Of a stretch of 64,000 nucleotides of DNA, positions 51,180 to 59,396 are shown piece by piece (position 1 is the first letter of the stretch; each line of letters starts with the position of its first letter). The stretch lies in contig NZ_JAVRHM010000006.1 of the NCBI RefSeq assembly GCF_031846525.1, positions 1-64,000 on the forward strand. The letters run 5' to 3'. The notes under the pieces are model-generated. The model saw nothing but the letters and a program-made list of their open reading frames with translations. It had not been told where the DNA came from and did not search any database. The translations under genes and the position numbers were made by a program. Origin of the DNA: Autumnicola patrickiae (GTDB taxonomy: Bacteria > Bacteroidota > Bacteroidia > Flavobacteriales > Flavobacteriaceae).

Positions 51180-53173
51180 CTTAATTCTAATTTTATATTC
51201 AATTCTTTAGTCTGACTTATTTCTATTCCCGCAGCCACAGACTGACTTTTAACCTTTCCTTTACCCCTGAAATTCACTTTAAATCCGAGATTTTCCAGCA
51301 ATGAGATCGCATCCATAGCGGGCATCCCGGTAACATCCGGCATCAAAATTTTTTCATTCTGAATTTTGCTATAGTACTTTTTAAAGTCAGCTTTCACATC
51401 TTCGTTTTCAACTTCAAGGGAAGGCAGCTCATCCATAATTGGAGTATCGGTATAAATTTTTTGAGCAATGCTCTTGAAAACCGGAGCGGCTACAATGTTT
51501 CCGTAATAACCTTTCTTTCTGTTTGGCTTATGAATTACCACAATACAGGAGTATTTAGGATCTTCAGCCGGAAAATATCCAGAAAAAGAAGCGATATACC
51601 TTCCCGGCTCAATCCAGTATTCTACCTGACAGGTTCCGGTTTTTCCCGCCATGGAGAAATTAGGGGTATAAATATTAGCCGCAGTTCCGCGTTTCACAGT
51701 ATTCTCCATCATCTTCCGTACTTTTTTGGCAGTTTCGGGAGAACAGATAGCAGGATTAATTATTTCCTTTTCCACCTTCACGATGGTTTTATCCCATTCT
51801 TTCACTTCCTTTATAAAACGAGGTTTCACCATTTCCCCGTTATTCGCTATAGCATTATAAAAGGTAAGTGTCTGCAGAGGAGTTAATGACACTCCGTAGC
51901 CAAAGGCCATCCAGGGAAGACTCAGTCCATTCCAGCCTTTATCATCCGGATGCGGAATTCTTGGTTGACCTTCTCCATTAATATCTAACCCAATTTTTTC
52001 ATTAAGCCCCATAGCATAAAGCCGATCTACGAACTTTGAAGGATTTGTTTTATAACCTTCTGTGACCATTTTTGTAAATGCCGTATTTGAAGAAAGTTCG
52101 AAAGCTTTTGCTGCCGAAATTTTTCCGTAGCCACCGTGATGGGAATCACGCACCGCCCGACCATAATACCGGACGACACCATTTTCTGTATCCACTACCT
52201 GGGCCGTGTCTATTACCTTGTCTTCCAGGGCAGCCACCATTGCCATTAATTTAAAAGTCGACCCCGGCTCATGGGATTCATAAACAGCATAATTTCTCTT
52301 TTCGAAGTAAGTGCCATCTTTTGTCCTACCGAGATTAGACATTGCTTTGATCTCTCCGGTTGCAGTCTCCATTACCACTACAGTTCCATGCTCAGCTTCA
52401 AAATACTCGAGCTGTTTTAAAAGCGCATGATGAGTGATATCCTGAATGTTGACATCTATAGTAGAAACCACATCGTAACCATCCCGCGGTTCCACTTCAT
52501 TATTGTCGCTAATTGGCTTCCACTGCCCTTTTGCTATTTTCTGTTTTAACCTTCTACCATCGGTCCCCCTTAAGTAATTTCCAAAAGCACCTTCCAGACC
52601 CACACGGGTAAAATATCCATCTGCATCTTTTCTTTCATATCCCACGGTTCTCTCTCCCATTTTCCCTAAAGGATGCTCACGCACTGTTCTTTGCTCCACA
52701 ATTAAACCACCTTTGTAGGCACCCAACTCAAACATTGGAAAGTTCCTGAATTTGACATAATCTGAATAACCCAGGTTTTTGGTAATTAAAAGATAACGTT
52801 GCTTATTAGCCCTTGCCGCCCTTATTTTTTGCGAATAATAAGAAGCATTTCCTCCAAGTGCTTCGGAAAGTTCTTCGGACAACGGACCTATGTTTTCTTC
52901 AAAATCTTTATCTGAAACAGTAACGGCATCAAACCTAATATCGAATTTAGGGACTGAAGTTGCCAGCAGGCTACCATTAGAATCGTAAAGATTCCCGCGG
53001 TTGGCAGGAATTTTAAAATTGCGGTAGGTCCTGTCTTCTGCCAGTTCTTTATAGTATTCCCCTTCTACAAACTGAATATCCATCAACTTAAAAGCAACAG
53101 CAAACGCGAAGATGAACAGGCATCCTGCGATAAAATATAATCTGTTTAATATGCTTTTTTCAGTAGTTGCCAT
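51176..53173 (-). CDS. Septal transpeptidase (FtsI/PBP3 class B) with PASTA domain
   Basis: 665 residues: one N-terminal helix, the class B dimerisation domain (GLQPRG-like RTVREHPLGKMGERTVGY), transpeptidase motifs STFK (in EPGSTFKLMA), SSN (ELSSNTAF) and KTG (AGKTGTCQVEYW), and a C-terminal PASTA domain (LMPDVTGMPAMDAISLLENLG...SQTKELNIKLE). It crosslinks septal peptidoglycan with FtsW. FtsI of enterics lacks PASTA; this is a SpoVD/PBP2x-like architecture. ftsL lies 7 bp upstream. Confidence 0.93.
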   Translation of the reverse strand: MATTEKSILNRLYFIAGCLFIFAFAVAFKLMDIQFVEGEYYKELAEDRTYRNFKIPANRGNLYDSNGSLLATSVPKFDIRFDAVTVSDKDFEENIGPLSEELSEALGGNASYYSQKIRAARANKQRYLLITKNLGYSDYVKFRNFPMFELGAYKGGLIVEQRTVREHPLGKMGERTVGYERKDADGYFTRVGLEGAFGNYLRGTDGRRLKQKIAKGQWKPISDNNEVEPRDGYDVVSTIDVNIQDITHHALLKQLEYFEAEHGTVVVMETATGEIKAMSNLGRTKDGTYFEKRNYAVYESHEPGSTFKLMAMVAALEDKVIDTAQVVDTENGVVRYYGRAVRDSHHGGYGKISAAKAFELSSNTAFTKMVTEGYKTNPSKFVDRLYAMGLNEKIGLDINGEGQPRIPHPDDKGWNGLSLPWMAFGYGVSLTPLQTLTFYNAIANNGEMVKPRFIKEVKEWDKTIVKVEKEIINPAICSPETAKKVRKMMENTVKRGTAANIYTPNFSMAGKTGTCQVEYWIEPGRYIASFSGYFPAEDPKYSCIVVIHKPNRKKGYYGNIVAAPVFKSIAQKIYTDTPIMDELPSLEVENEDVKADFKKYYSKIQNEKILMPDVTGMPAMDAISLLENLGFKVNFRGKGKVKSQSVAAGIEISQTKELNIKLELS

Positions 53174-53180
53174 TCAGTCT

Positions 53181-53498
53181 CTACTCCTTTAAGTTTACTT
53201 TTATTTTGTACGGCGGAGTTTCAGAAGGTTTTATTCCTGTTCCGCTTAATTTGTTGATAATTGTAGATTCCATTTTAATACGCATAAGCGCAGATCGTCG
53301 GTCTACAAATTCACTTCTCAATTCCCTCACCTCATTATTAAGCCGTGCAATTTCATGTACTTTACGTTCTGCACTGTGAGAGCAGGCAATCATTACAATT
53401 GCCAGGAGCGTACAAAAAACAATAAAACGCCAGTTCTTTACAGCGTCGTTGCTTATAAGAAAATTAGCTTTTAATATGTTGTACAATCCCTTGTTCAT
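53181..53498 (-). CDS. ftsL: FtsL-like division protein
   Basis: 105 residues with an N-terminal cytoplasmic stretch, a single helix (WRFIVFCTLLAIVMIACS), and a coiled-coil extracytoplasmic region (ARLNNEVRELRSEFVDRRSALMRIK, in pieces). Position between rsmH and the septal PBP and the topology identify it as FtsL; sequence conservation in this family is low. It forms a complex with FtsQ and FtsB. Confidence 0.8.
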   Translation of the reverse strand: MNKGLYNILKANFLISNDAVKNWRFIVFCTLLAIVMIACSHSAERKVHEIARLNNEVRELRSEFVDRRSALMRIKMESTIINKLSGTGIKPSETPPYKIKVNLKE

Positions 53499-53538
53499 CC
53501 TTTATCATTTAACTCACAAAGCCAGAAGAAGCTTCTGA

Positions 53539-54435
53539 TTACAGCTTTTTAGCAATACGAAGTTTTGCACTTCTCGCCCTGTTATTTTCAGCAATTTCTT
53601 TTTTACCCGGAACTACTAATCCTTTTACTTTTTTATAGGGAACAGAAATATTTCCGTAGAAATCTTTTTCCGGTTCACCTTTAAAAAGTCCGCTTCTTAT
53701 ATACCTCTTCACCAGGCGATCTTCAAGCGAATGGTAAGAAATCAAACTCAGCCGCCCTCCCGGTTTTAGCAATTCTTCTGTCTGCAATAGAAAATCTTTT
53801 AAAGCTTCGATCTCCTGATTAACCTCAATCCTGATTGCCTGATAAATCTGGGCCAGGATTTTGTTTTCCTTACCCTTAAAAAGGCTCGGTTTCAATAAAT
53901 CATTAAGTTGTTCACTACTTTCGATTGGCTTTTCCTTCCTTTCTGTCACTATCATACGAGCCAGCTTGGGAGCATTCTTTAAATCTGCATACTCATAAAA
54001 CATCTTTTTAAGCTGCTCTTCATCATACTCATTTATCACCTCGTAAGCACTAAGCTTACTATCCTGATTCATCCTCATATCCAGCTTCGCATCAAAACGG
54101 GTTGAAAAACCGCGTTCAGCTTCATTAAACTGATGAGAGGAAACGCCAAAATCCCCGAGAATACCGTCTACTCGTTTTACTCCGTAGAACCTTAAAAATC
54201 GTTTTATATATCTGAAGTTTTCGTTGATCAGCGTAAAGCGATCATCCTCTATTTTATTTTGTAAAGCATCTTTATCCTGGTCAAAAGCATAAAGCTTACC
54301 CCCCGGACCAAGTTCTTTTAATATTTCTCTGGAATGCCCGCCACCACCAAAAGTCACATCCACGTACACGCCGTCTGGCTTAATATCCAGACCACGCACA
54401 GTTTCTTCAAGTAGTACAGGTTTATGATATTCCAT
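53539..54435 (-). CDS. rsmH: 16S rRNA m4C1402 methyltransferase
   Basis: A 298-residue SAM-dependent enzyme (formerly MraW) methylating N4 of C1402 in 16S rRNA. SAM site DVTFGGGGHSREIL at about residues 27-40; DFGVSSHQFNEAERGFSTR and the C-terminal SYHSLEDRLVKRYIR and NNRARSAKLRIAKKL are family markers. It overlaps mraZ by 14 bp and is followed by ftsL. Confidence 0.97.
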   Translation of the reverse strand: MEYHKPVLLEETVRGLDIKPDGVYVDVTFGGGGHSREILKELGPGGKLYAFDQDKDALQNKIEDDRFTLINENFRYIKRFLRFYGVKRVDGILGDFGVSSHQFNEAERGFSTRFDAKLDMRMNQDSKLSAYEVINEYDEEQLKKMFYEYADLKNAPKLARMIVTERKEKPIESSEQLNDLLKPSLFKGKENKILAQIYQAIRIEVNQEIEALKDFLLQTEELLKPGGRLSLISYHSLEDRLVKRYIRSGLFKGEPEKDFYGNISVPYKKVKGLVVPGKKEIAENNRARSAKLRIAKKL

Positions 54436-54889
54436 CTAAATCATCGTTTCCCATTACCTCTTCCGCCAGATCTGCAAAATCATCTGAGGCGGCATCGATA
54501 GCGTTTTCATATTTATCTTTATCCCATATTTCGATAATATTAATTGCAGAAGAAAGCACTATCTCTTTCCCGATTCCTGCAAAACCAATAAGATCCTTAG
54601 GGATTAACAACCTTCCGTTAGTATCCACCTCAACAGTTTTTACACCTGCGGTGAAGCGACGGATAAAGTCGTTGTTCTTCTTTTTGAAACGGTTCAGCTT
54701 GTTTATTTTCTGCATCATTTCATCCCACTGCTCCATGGGATAAAGCTCCAGACAAGGCTGAAAGACAGAGCGCTTTAAAACAAATCCGTTTTGCAACATA
54801 GGCGCAAGCTGCTTCTTTAGAGCAGAAGGAACCATTAAGCGGCCTTTCGCATCTACTTTGCACTCATATGTTCCAATTAAATTTACCAC
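54422..54889 (-). CDS. mraZ: Transcriptional regulator MraZ
   Basis: 155 residues, two SpoVT/AbrB-like half-sites: GTYECKVDAKGRLMVPSALKK (residues about 5-26, in pieces) and VDTNGRLLIPKDLIGFAG (about 85-110). MraZ forms ring-like oligomers and binds a repeated GTGG/TGGG box upstream of its own gene, repressing the dcw operon in species studied. Three such boxes are found just upstream here (54926-54949). First gene of the dcw operon. Confidence 0.96.
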   Translation of the reverse strand: MVNLIGTYECKVDAKGRLMVPSALKKQLAPMLQNGFVLKRSVFQPCLELYPMEQWDEMMQKINKLNRFKKKNNDFIRRFTAGVKTVEVDTNGRLLIPKDLIGFAGIGKEIVLSSAINIIEIWDKDKYENAIDAASDDFADLAEEVMGNDDLDGIS

Positions 54890-54905
54890 TCTGTAATTTA
54901 TAGAT

Positions 54906-54913
54906 CAAATATA
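54906..54913 (-). promoter_or_regulatory. -7 box of the dcw/mraZ promoter
   Basis: TATATTTG on the minus strand, exact TAnnTTTG, 16 bp before the mraZ ATG, so the leader is very short. The MraZ boxes lie immediately upstream, over the -33 region. Confidence 0.65.
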
Positions 54914-54925
54914 TCGAAAAAAAAA

Positions 54926-54949
54926 CCACTTTTTACCACTTTTTACCAC
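54926..54949 (-). promoter_or_regulatory. MraZ operator: three GTGG boxes with 10-bp period
   Basis: On the minus strand GTGGTAAAAA is repeated, GTGG starting every 10 bp (plus-strand CCAC at 54926, 54936 and 54946). A fourth CCAC follows at 54967. This matches the known design of MraZ sites: direct repeats one helical turn apart. Its position over the -33 element predicts autorepression. Confidence 0.75.
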
Positions 54950-55103
54950 ATTGTTGATAAGTTTTACCACTGTATCCTGCTGAAACACTTCTAAATAGCT
55001 GTATTTACTTATAATTCAGAAGGTTGATAAAAGTGGGAAATTTTAACCTAAAAAATATGCCTATTCTAAAGCCAGAGACTGTATTAAGCTTTGGCAAAAA
55101 CTC

Positions 55104-55153
55104 TTTGCTATTAGGCAAAAATGATTATACTTGTATTGAAATCGCTATATTTG
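55104..55153 (+). promoter_or_regulatory. Promoter of the alpha/beta hydrolase gene
   Basis: TTTG at 55104-55107, 18 nt, then TATACTTG (55126-55133, one mismatch to TAnnTTTG). An exact TATATTTG is at 55146-55153. One of the two should drive the gene at 55179; I cannot tell which. Confidence 0.45.
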
Positions 55154-55178
55154 CGATTGCTAACCGCAAAGGGCATCA

Positions 55179-55943
55179 ATGAAAAATCACTTAAAGCAAG
55201 AAGGAAAGTTTACTTACTTAGAGGAGGGAGAAGGCAAGCCGATTGTCATTTTACACGGGCTCATGGGAGGCCTTAGTAATTTTGACGGGGTTGTGAATTT
55301 TTTCCCGTCTAAAGGTTATAAAGTTTTAATTCCGGAATTGCCTTTATACTCGATGTCCCTTCTTAAGACAAGTGTCGCGACATTTGCTAAATACCTTAAG
55401 GAATTTATAGAATTTAAAGGTTTTGACGAAGTTATCCTGCTTGGAAATTCTCTTGGAGGTCACATTGCGCTTGTTGCCACCAAACTTTACCCAAGCCTTA
55501 TAAAAGGGCTTGTGATCACAGGAAGTTCTGGTCTCTACGAAAATGCAATGGGTGAGAGTTACCCGCGGAGAGGCGATTATGAATTCATTAAAAAGAAAGC
55601 GCAAAACGTTTTTTATGACCCTGAAGTAGCCACAAAAGAAATTGTTGATGAAGTTTATGAGACTGTAAGCGACAGGAACAAACTGGTAAAAACTCTGGCT
55701 ATTGCTAAAAGTGCCATCAGGCATAATATGGCCAAGGACCTGCCAAAAATGCTCACTCCCACATGCATTATCTGGGGAAAGAACGACAATGTTACCCCAC
55801 CTGAAGTAGCTGAAGATTTTGACAGATTGTTGCCGGATTCTGATCTTTACTGGATCGACAAATGCGGACATGCGGCTATGATGGAGCATCCTGAAGAGTT
55901 CAATGATGTACTATATGCCTGGCTCGAAAAAAGGCAATTTTAA
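55179..55943 (+). CDS. Alpha/beta-hydrolase
   Basis: 254 residues. Oxyanion motif LHGLMGGLSNFD (25-36), nucleophile elbow GNSLGGH with Ser91, acid in WGKNDNVTPPEVA (Asp), and catalytic His in KCGHAAMMEHPEEF. It resembles the MhpC/BioH-like esterase group; the substrate is unknown. It is divergent from mraZ and followed by engB after 56 bp. A GTGG-type box in that gap is noted in findings. Confidence 0.85.
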   Translation: MKNHLKQEGKFTYLEEGEGKPIVILHGLMGGLSNFDGVVNFFPSKGYKVLIPELPLYSMSLLKTSVATFAKYLKEFIEFKGFDEVILLGNSLGGHIALVATKLYPSLIKGLVITGSSGLYENAMGESYPRRGDYEFIKKKAQNVFYDPEVATKEIVDEVYETVSDRNKLVKTLAIAKSAIRHNMAKDLPKMLTPTCIIWGKNDNVTPPEVAEDFDRLLPDSDLYWIDKCGHAAMMEHPEEFNDVLYAWLEKRQF

Positions 55944-55999
55944 GCATACACTTTTTACCACCCTAACTATTCCAAACCAGGAAAAAAGACAGACTTAAG

Positions 56000-56605
56000 A
56001 TGAAAATTAAAAATGCTGAATTTGTGATAAGCAACAGCAGCGTTGCAAAATGCCCCAATAGTAAACTTCCGGAATATGCTTTTATAGGAAGAAGTAATGT
56101 TGGGAAATCATCTTTAATCAATATGTTAACCGGGCGTAAAGCTTTGGCTAAAACCTCTGCAACTCCCGGGAAAACGCAGTTAATAAATCACTTTTTAATA
56201 AATGACAACTGGCACCTTGTGGATCTGCCGGGCTATGGATACGCCAAAGTTTCAAAATCTACAAAGAATACTTTCCAGAAATTTATAACGGCTTATTTTG
56301 AGAAGAGAGAGCAAATGATTTGTGCATTTGTTTTAGTAGACTCAAGACACAGTCCGCAGAAAATCGATATGGAATTTATGCAATGGCTGGGTGAACATCA
56401 GGTTCCATTCTGTATCATTTTCACAAAATCTGATAAGCTGAAGTCTAAAGAACTGGATTTAAAAATCGAAAATTACGAAGCAGAGATGCTAAAAACCTGG
56501 GTGGAAATGCCGCAATATTTTGTCACCTCAGCAAATACAGGAATGGGTCAGGAAGAAATTTTAAGTTATATTGAAGAGATCAATAAAAACCTGAAGTTGA
56601 GGTAG
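56000..56605 (+). CDS. engB: Ribosome biogenesis GTPase YihA/YsxC/EngB
   Basis: A 201-residue TRAFAC GTPase needed for 50S maturation. G1 GRSNVGKSSLINML, G3 DLPGYGYAKVSK, G4 TKSDKLK; G5-like SANTGMG. Length is normal. The end of the gene coincides with a hairpin (GAAGTT-GAGGT/ACCTCTAACTTC), and a terminator follows. Confidence 0.95.
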   Translation: MKIKNAEFVISNSSVAKCPNSKLPEYAFIGRSNVGKSSLINMLTGRKALAKTSATPGKTQLINHFLINDNWHLVDLPGYGYAKVSKSTKNTFQKFITAYFEKREQMICAFVLVDSRHSPQKIDMEFMQWLGEHQVPFCIIFTKSDKLKSKELDLKIENYEAEMLKTWVEMPQYFVTSANTGMGQEEILSYIEEINKNLKLR

Positions 56606-56631
56606 AAACCTCTAACTTCTAAATCTTAAAA

Positions 56632-56664
56632 GAGTAGCAGGGTTCCCATACTACTCCTTTTTTG
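56632..56664. terminator. Terminator between engB and the CxxC protein gene
   Basis: GAGTAG/CTACTC stem with GGGTTCCC-containing loop and T-run after it on the plus strand. The right arm contains the stop codon (TAG) of the minus-strand gene. Confidence 0.65.
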
Positions 56665-57034
56665 TTCTCTCCCTTAGTAAACTTTTTAGTTCTCCATCAT
56701 TTTTCAGGCTATTCAATTCTTTAGTAGAAATCAGCACTTGCAACCCGTCGCTACTCTCAGTTAACACAATAGGAAAATCGAATTTATATCCAAATTTCGA
56801 AGCGTATTGTTTTTCAAACTCATCTGCGTGCAAAAACTCCATTTCCAAAACTGAAGATTTCCTGAATTTCTTCCAAGATTTCTTTTCCCCCACAATCCCA
56901 TGGGTAAGATTGCATAGATTGCAGTTATAGGTTTTCGGATTGAACACTTTGTGCAGGGCATCCAGTATTCCGTTTGCCGGTCCTGACTGTGCATTATATA
57001 TAAAAATAAGTTTCTTCAGACGTCTATCTTTAAT
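56651..57034 (-). CDS. Small CxxC protein, start codon unusual (ATT or CTG)
   Basis: A GTG at 56947 would give only 98 residues (VFNPKTYNC...), but the coding pattern clearly continues upstream: KKLIFIYNAQSGPANGILDA LHKV, a start typical of this flavobacterial family of about 120 residues. The upstream frame is closed by TAA at 57035-57037, and the only initiators are ATT at 57032-57034 or CTG at 57017-57019; no ATG, GTG or TTG. The protein has YNCNLCNLTHG (CxxC) and a C-terminal LISTKELNSLKND-like segment. Function unknown; sometimes annotated as GTPase without motifs to support it. It is downstream of gldC but separated by a terminator. Confidence 0.65.
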   Translation of the reverse strand: MKDRRLKKLIFIYNAQSGPANGILDALHKVFNPKTYNCNLCNLTHGIVGEKKSWKKFRKSSVLEMEFLHADEFEKQYASKFGYKFDFPIVLTESSDGLQVLISTKELNSLKNDGELKSLLRERTKKE

Positions 57035-57061
57035 TTATGTTGTCGCAGATTTTTAAAAATC

Positions 57062-57079
57062 CCGGAAAAAAGCTCCGGA
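57062..57079 (-). terminator. Terminator of gldC
   Basis: CCGGA/TCCGG stem with a short loop, followed on the minus strand by GATTTTT. Short stem. Confidence 0.5.
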
Positions 57080-57080
57080 A

Positions 57081-57419
57081 TTACTCCTTCTTCAGGTTCA
57101 TTTTTTCAGCAAAATAGTCACAGAAATCCTGCATTGTTGCTGTCATTTTTTCATCCTGTGTGGCACGATTAAAAGTGTTGCTCATTGCCACCAGGGTTTG
57201 ATGGAAAAATTTCTTCATTTCATCCACAGGCATATCCTTGGTCCACAAATCTATTCTTAAGGTCTCCTGAGCTTTGCTGTCCCAGACTGAGAGCATTAAA
57301 GCTTTCGCCTCTTCCTGGTAAACATTCCCATCTTCTGCCGTCCAGTAAAGTTCCTCCGGAACATGATTTTCATCTGTAACTACTTCTATATTTATCTCAG
57401 ATTTTTTGAATTGAGCCAT
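57081..57419 (-). CDS. gldC: Gliding motility protein GldC
   Basis: 112 residues, cytoplasmic-looking, no signal peptide: MAQFKKSEINIEVVTDENHV, LYWTAEDGN, KALMLSVWDSKAQETLRIDLWTKDMP (in pieces), MKKFFHQTL and TMQDFCDYFAEKM. GldC is required for efficient gliding in Flavobacterium and is found with gldB. The start codon overlaps the gldB stop by one base (TAATG), so the two are translationally coupled. Confidence 0.92.
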   Translation of the reverse strand: MAQFKKSEINIEVVTDENHVPEELYWTAEDGNVYQEEAKALMLSVWDSKAQETLRIDLWTKDMPVDEMKKFFHQTLVAMSNTFNRATQDEKMTATMQDFCDYFAEKMNLKKE

Positions 57420-58381
57420 TACTTCTTTGGTTTATAATTTGCATCATTAAATATTTCTTCGGCGTTGGTATTCAACATTTCCAGAACGCCCACATCATTT
57501 TTATCCATATACTGCCTAAGCATTTGCCAGGCTAAATATTGCCCCAGCCTGTCCGGTGATTCACTATCCAGCAATAAGTAAAACTTCGAAAACGGTGCAG
57601 GATAAAGGAAGCGGGTATAAAGCTCTGAATCTGTTTCGAACAAAATTTCGTTTTCCACAAAATACCTCCAGATTTGCTCTTCATTCTTCTTTGCCCACTG
57701 CAACTCCTCTTCAGTATATCCCATCTTTTCAGCATCAGATATAAAAGGAATCCAAAGATCTTTCAGGTAAAGTATTTTTCCGTAGTAGACCATATTAGCC
57801 AAAAAAGTTCGGGAATCTGGCCGGGGCACAAATTGCTGGGCTATAGCTGTAGCTGCGTCTGGTATTATTTGTTCTTTTTCGAAATTCTTCTTTAAGTATT
57901 CCTGAAGTCCCACGTAAAAAGGATGGTCTTTTCCCAAATACGTATCCAGGGAAATAAGGAGTTTACTCCCTGTATAAATAACTTTATTTTTATAATCTAC
58001 TTCAGAAGTAACAGTATAAACATCGGGTACTTCAAAGTTCGGAAAATAATATTTTACATGCTGAAAAAGGCTGTGCAGCTCGTCCTCTGTTTCAGAAAAT
58101 TCCGGAAAAGCTTCAGCAACTTCAGTATTAATTTCCTGCTGAATAGTATCTGTGATTTTACTCACCCAAACACTATCAGGATATTGCGGCGGAAAGAAAA
58201 ACGGAAACTCTCCTTTTAAAGTACCTAAATTCTGCGGAGTCGCATCTGCAAAACGCTTATCGAACCTTGTAACCTCAAAATCCACCTGAACCTTTTCTAT
58301 CTCCTCCTCAACATCAGATTTAGATTCACAGGAAAATAATAACGGAACAACAATTAATATAAAAAAAAATTTCTTGATCAT
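57419..58381 (-). CDS. gldB: Gliding motility lipoprotein GldB
   Basis: 320 residues with lipobox LFSC (Cys18). The mature part matches GldB: TRFDKRFADATPQNLGTLK, FPNFEVPDVYTVTSEVDY, DATTAIAQQF-like DAATAIAQQFVPRPDSRTF, and MGYTEEELQWAKKNEEQIW. GldB is essential for gliding motility and T9SS-linked functions. It is coupled to gldC and divergent from nadE across about 106 bp, an arrangement I recall from other flavobacteria. Confidence 0.93.
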   Translation of the reverse strand: MIKKFFFILIVVPLLFSCESKSDVEEEIEKVQVDFEVTRFDKRFADATPQNLGTLKGEFPFFFPPQYPDSVWVSKITDTIQQEINTEVAEAFPEFSETEDELHSLFQHVKYYFPNFEVPDVYTVTSEVDYKNKVIYTGSKLLISLDTYLGKDHPFYVGLQEYLKKNFEKEQIIPDAATAIAQQFVPRPDSRTFLANMVYYGKILYLKDLWIPFISDAEKMGYTEEELQWAKKNEEQIWRYFVENEILFETDSELYTRFLYPAPFSKFYLLLDSESPDRLGQYLAWQMLRQYMDKNDVGVLEMLNTNAEEIFNDANYKPKK

Positions 58382-58439
58382 TCTTATCTTATTGTGAAGG
58401 CTTTAACGCCGGCACCTTTTATAAATTAGGTATAAGTAT

Positions 58440-58447
58440 TAGATTTG
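58440..58447 (+). promoter_or_regulatory. -7 box for nadE
   Basis: TAGATTTG, exact TAnnTTTG, 40 bp before the ATG at 58488. Confidence 0.55.
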
Positions 58448-58487
58448 TGTACAAAGGTATTATTTACAAATTTAACAACCCAACATT

Positions 58488-59279
58488 ATGCAGACCGAAA
58501 AAGTGACGGATCACATTATAGACTGGCTAAAAGATTATGCCACCCAGTCCAACATGCAGGGATTTGTATTAGGTATAAGCGGCGGAATTGATTCTGCAGT
58601 TACCTCTACGCTGTGCGCAAAAACCGGCTTACGTACCCTATGTGTTGAAATGCCAATACATCAGCCTCAAAATCAGGTGACAAGAGCAAAGAACCATATA
58701 AAAGCATTAAAACAAAATTTTGCAAACGTCACCAACCTCACCGTCGATCTCACCTCTACTTTTGATCAATTTAAAGATGTCCTTCCTGCTGAAGAGAGTA
58801 ATGACCTTCTGGATTTATCATTGGCCAATACCCGTGCGAGACTTAGAATGACTACCTTGTACTACTTTGCAGGTTTACACAAATACCTGGTTGCCGGAAC
58901 AGGAAATAAAGTTGAAGATTTTGGTGTAGGTTTTTTTACAAAGTATGGTGATGGTGGCGTTGACATAAGTCCTATTGCAGATTTAATGAAGAGCGAAGTA
59001 TATGATGTTGGTAAGTACCTCAATGTTTCAGATGAAATTCTGGATGCTGATCCTACAGACGGGCTATTCGAAGATAGTCCAAGTGACGAGGAACAAATAG
59101 GTGCAAGCTATGACGAGCTTGAGTGGGCTATGAAAAAACAGGAAGAAGGTAAAACTTACAAAGACTTTTCGGGCAGGGAAGCAGAGGTCCTTAGATTATA
59201 TCATATGTTGAACACTCAAAATCAACATAAGATGCAACCGATTCCAGTATGTGAAATCCCCGTTCATCTTAAGAAATAA
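58488..59279 (+). CDS. nadE: NAD+ synthase, ammonia-dependent
   Basis: 263 residues, converting deamido-NAD+ to NAD+. PP-loop LGISGGIDSAVTS at about residues 26-38; GTGNKVEDFGVGFFTKYGDGG and DPTDGLFEDSPSDEEQIG are family motifs. No amidohydrolase domain, so ammonia is the nitrogen source. Monocistronic, upstream of an orphan regulator. Confidence 0.95.
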   Translation: MQTEKVTDHIIDWLKDYATQSNMQGFVLGISGGIDSAVTSTLCAKTGLRTLCVEMPIHQPQNQVTRAKNHIKALKQNFANVTNLTVDLTSTFDQFKDVLPAEESNDLLDLSLANTRARLRMTTLYYFAGLHKYLVAGTGNKVEDFGVGFFTKYGDGGVDISPIADLMKSEVYDVGKYLNVSDEILDADPTDGLFEDSPSDEEQIGASYDELEWAMKKQEEGKTYKDFSGREAEVLRLYHMLNTQNQHKMQPIPVCEIPVHLKK

Positions 59280-59348
59280 TCCCTTTGTCGAAAAGTCAAT
59301 TGAGCATCAAATTATAATAAAATTATGATATACTTTTAGGTAATTATA

Positions 59349-59380
59349 CATGTATTAAGATTCCCCCGGTTTGATACATG
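59349..59380. promoter_or_regulatory. Inverted repeat upstream of the LuxR-type regulator
   Basis: CATGTAT (59349-59355) and ATACATG (59374-59380), 7-bp perfect arms 18 nt apart, ending 16 bp before the ATG. LuxR/NarL-type regulators bind such dyads, so autoregulation is possible. Function is inferred from position only. Confidence 0.35.
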
Positions 59381-59396
59381 CCAATATCAGCCAACT

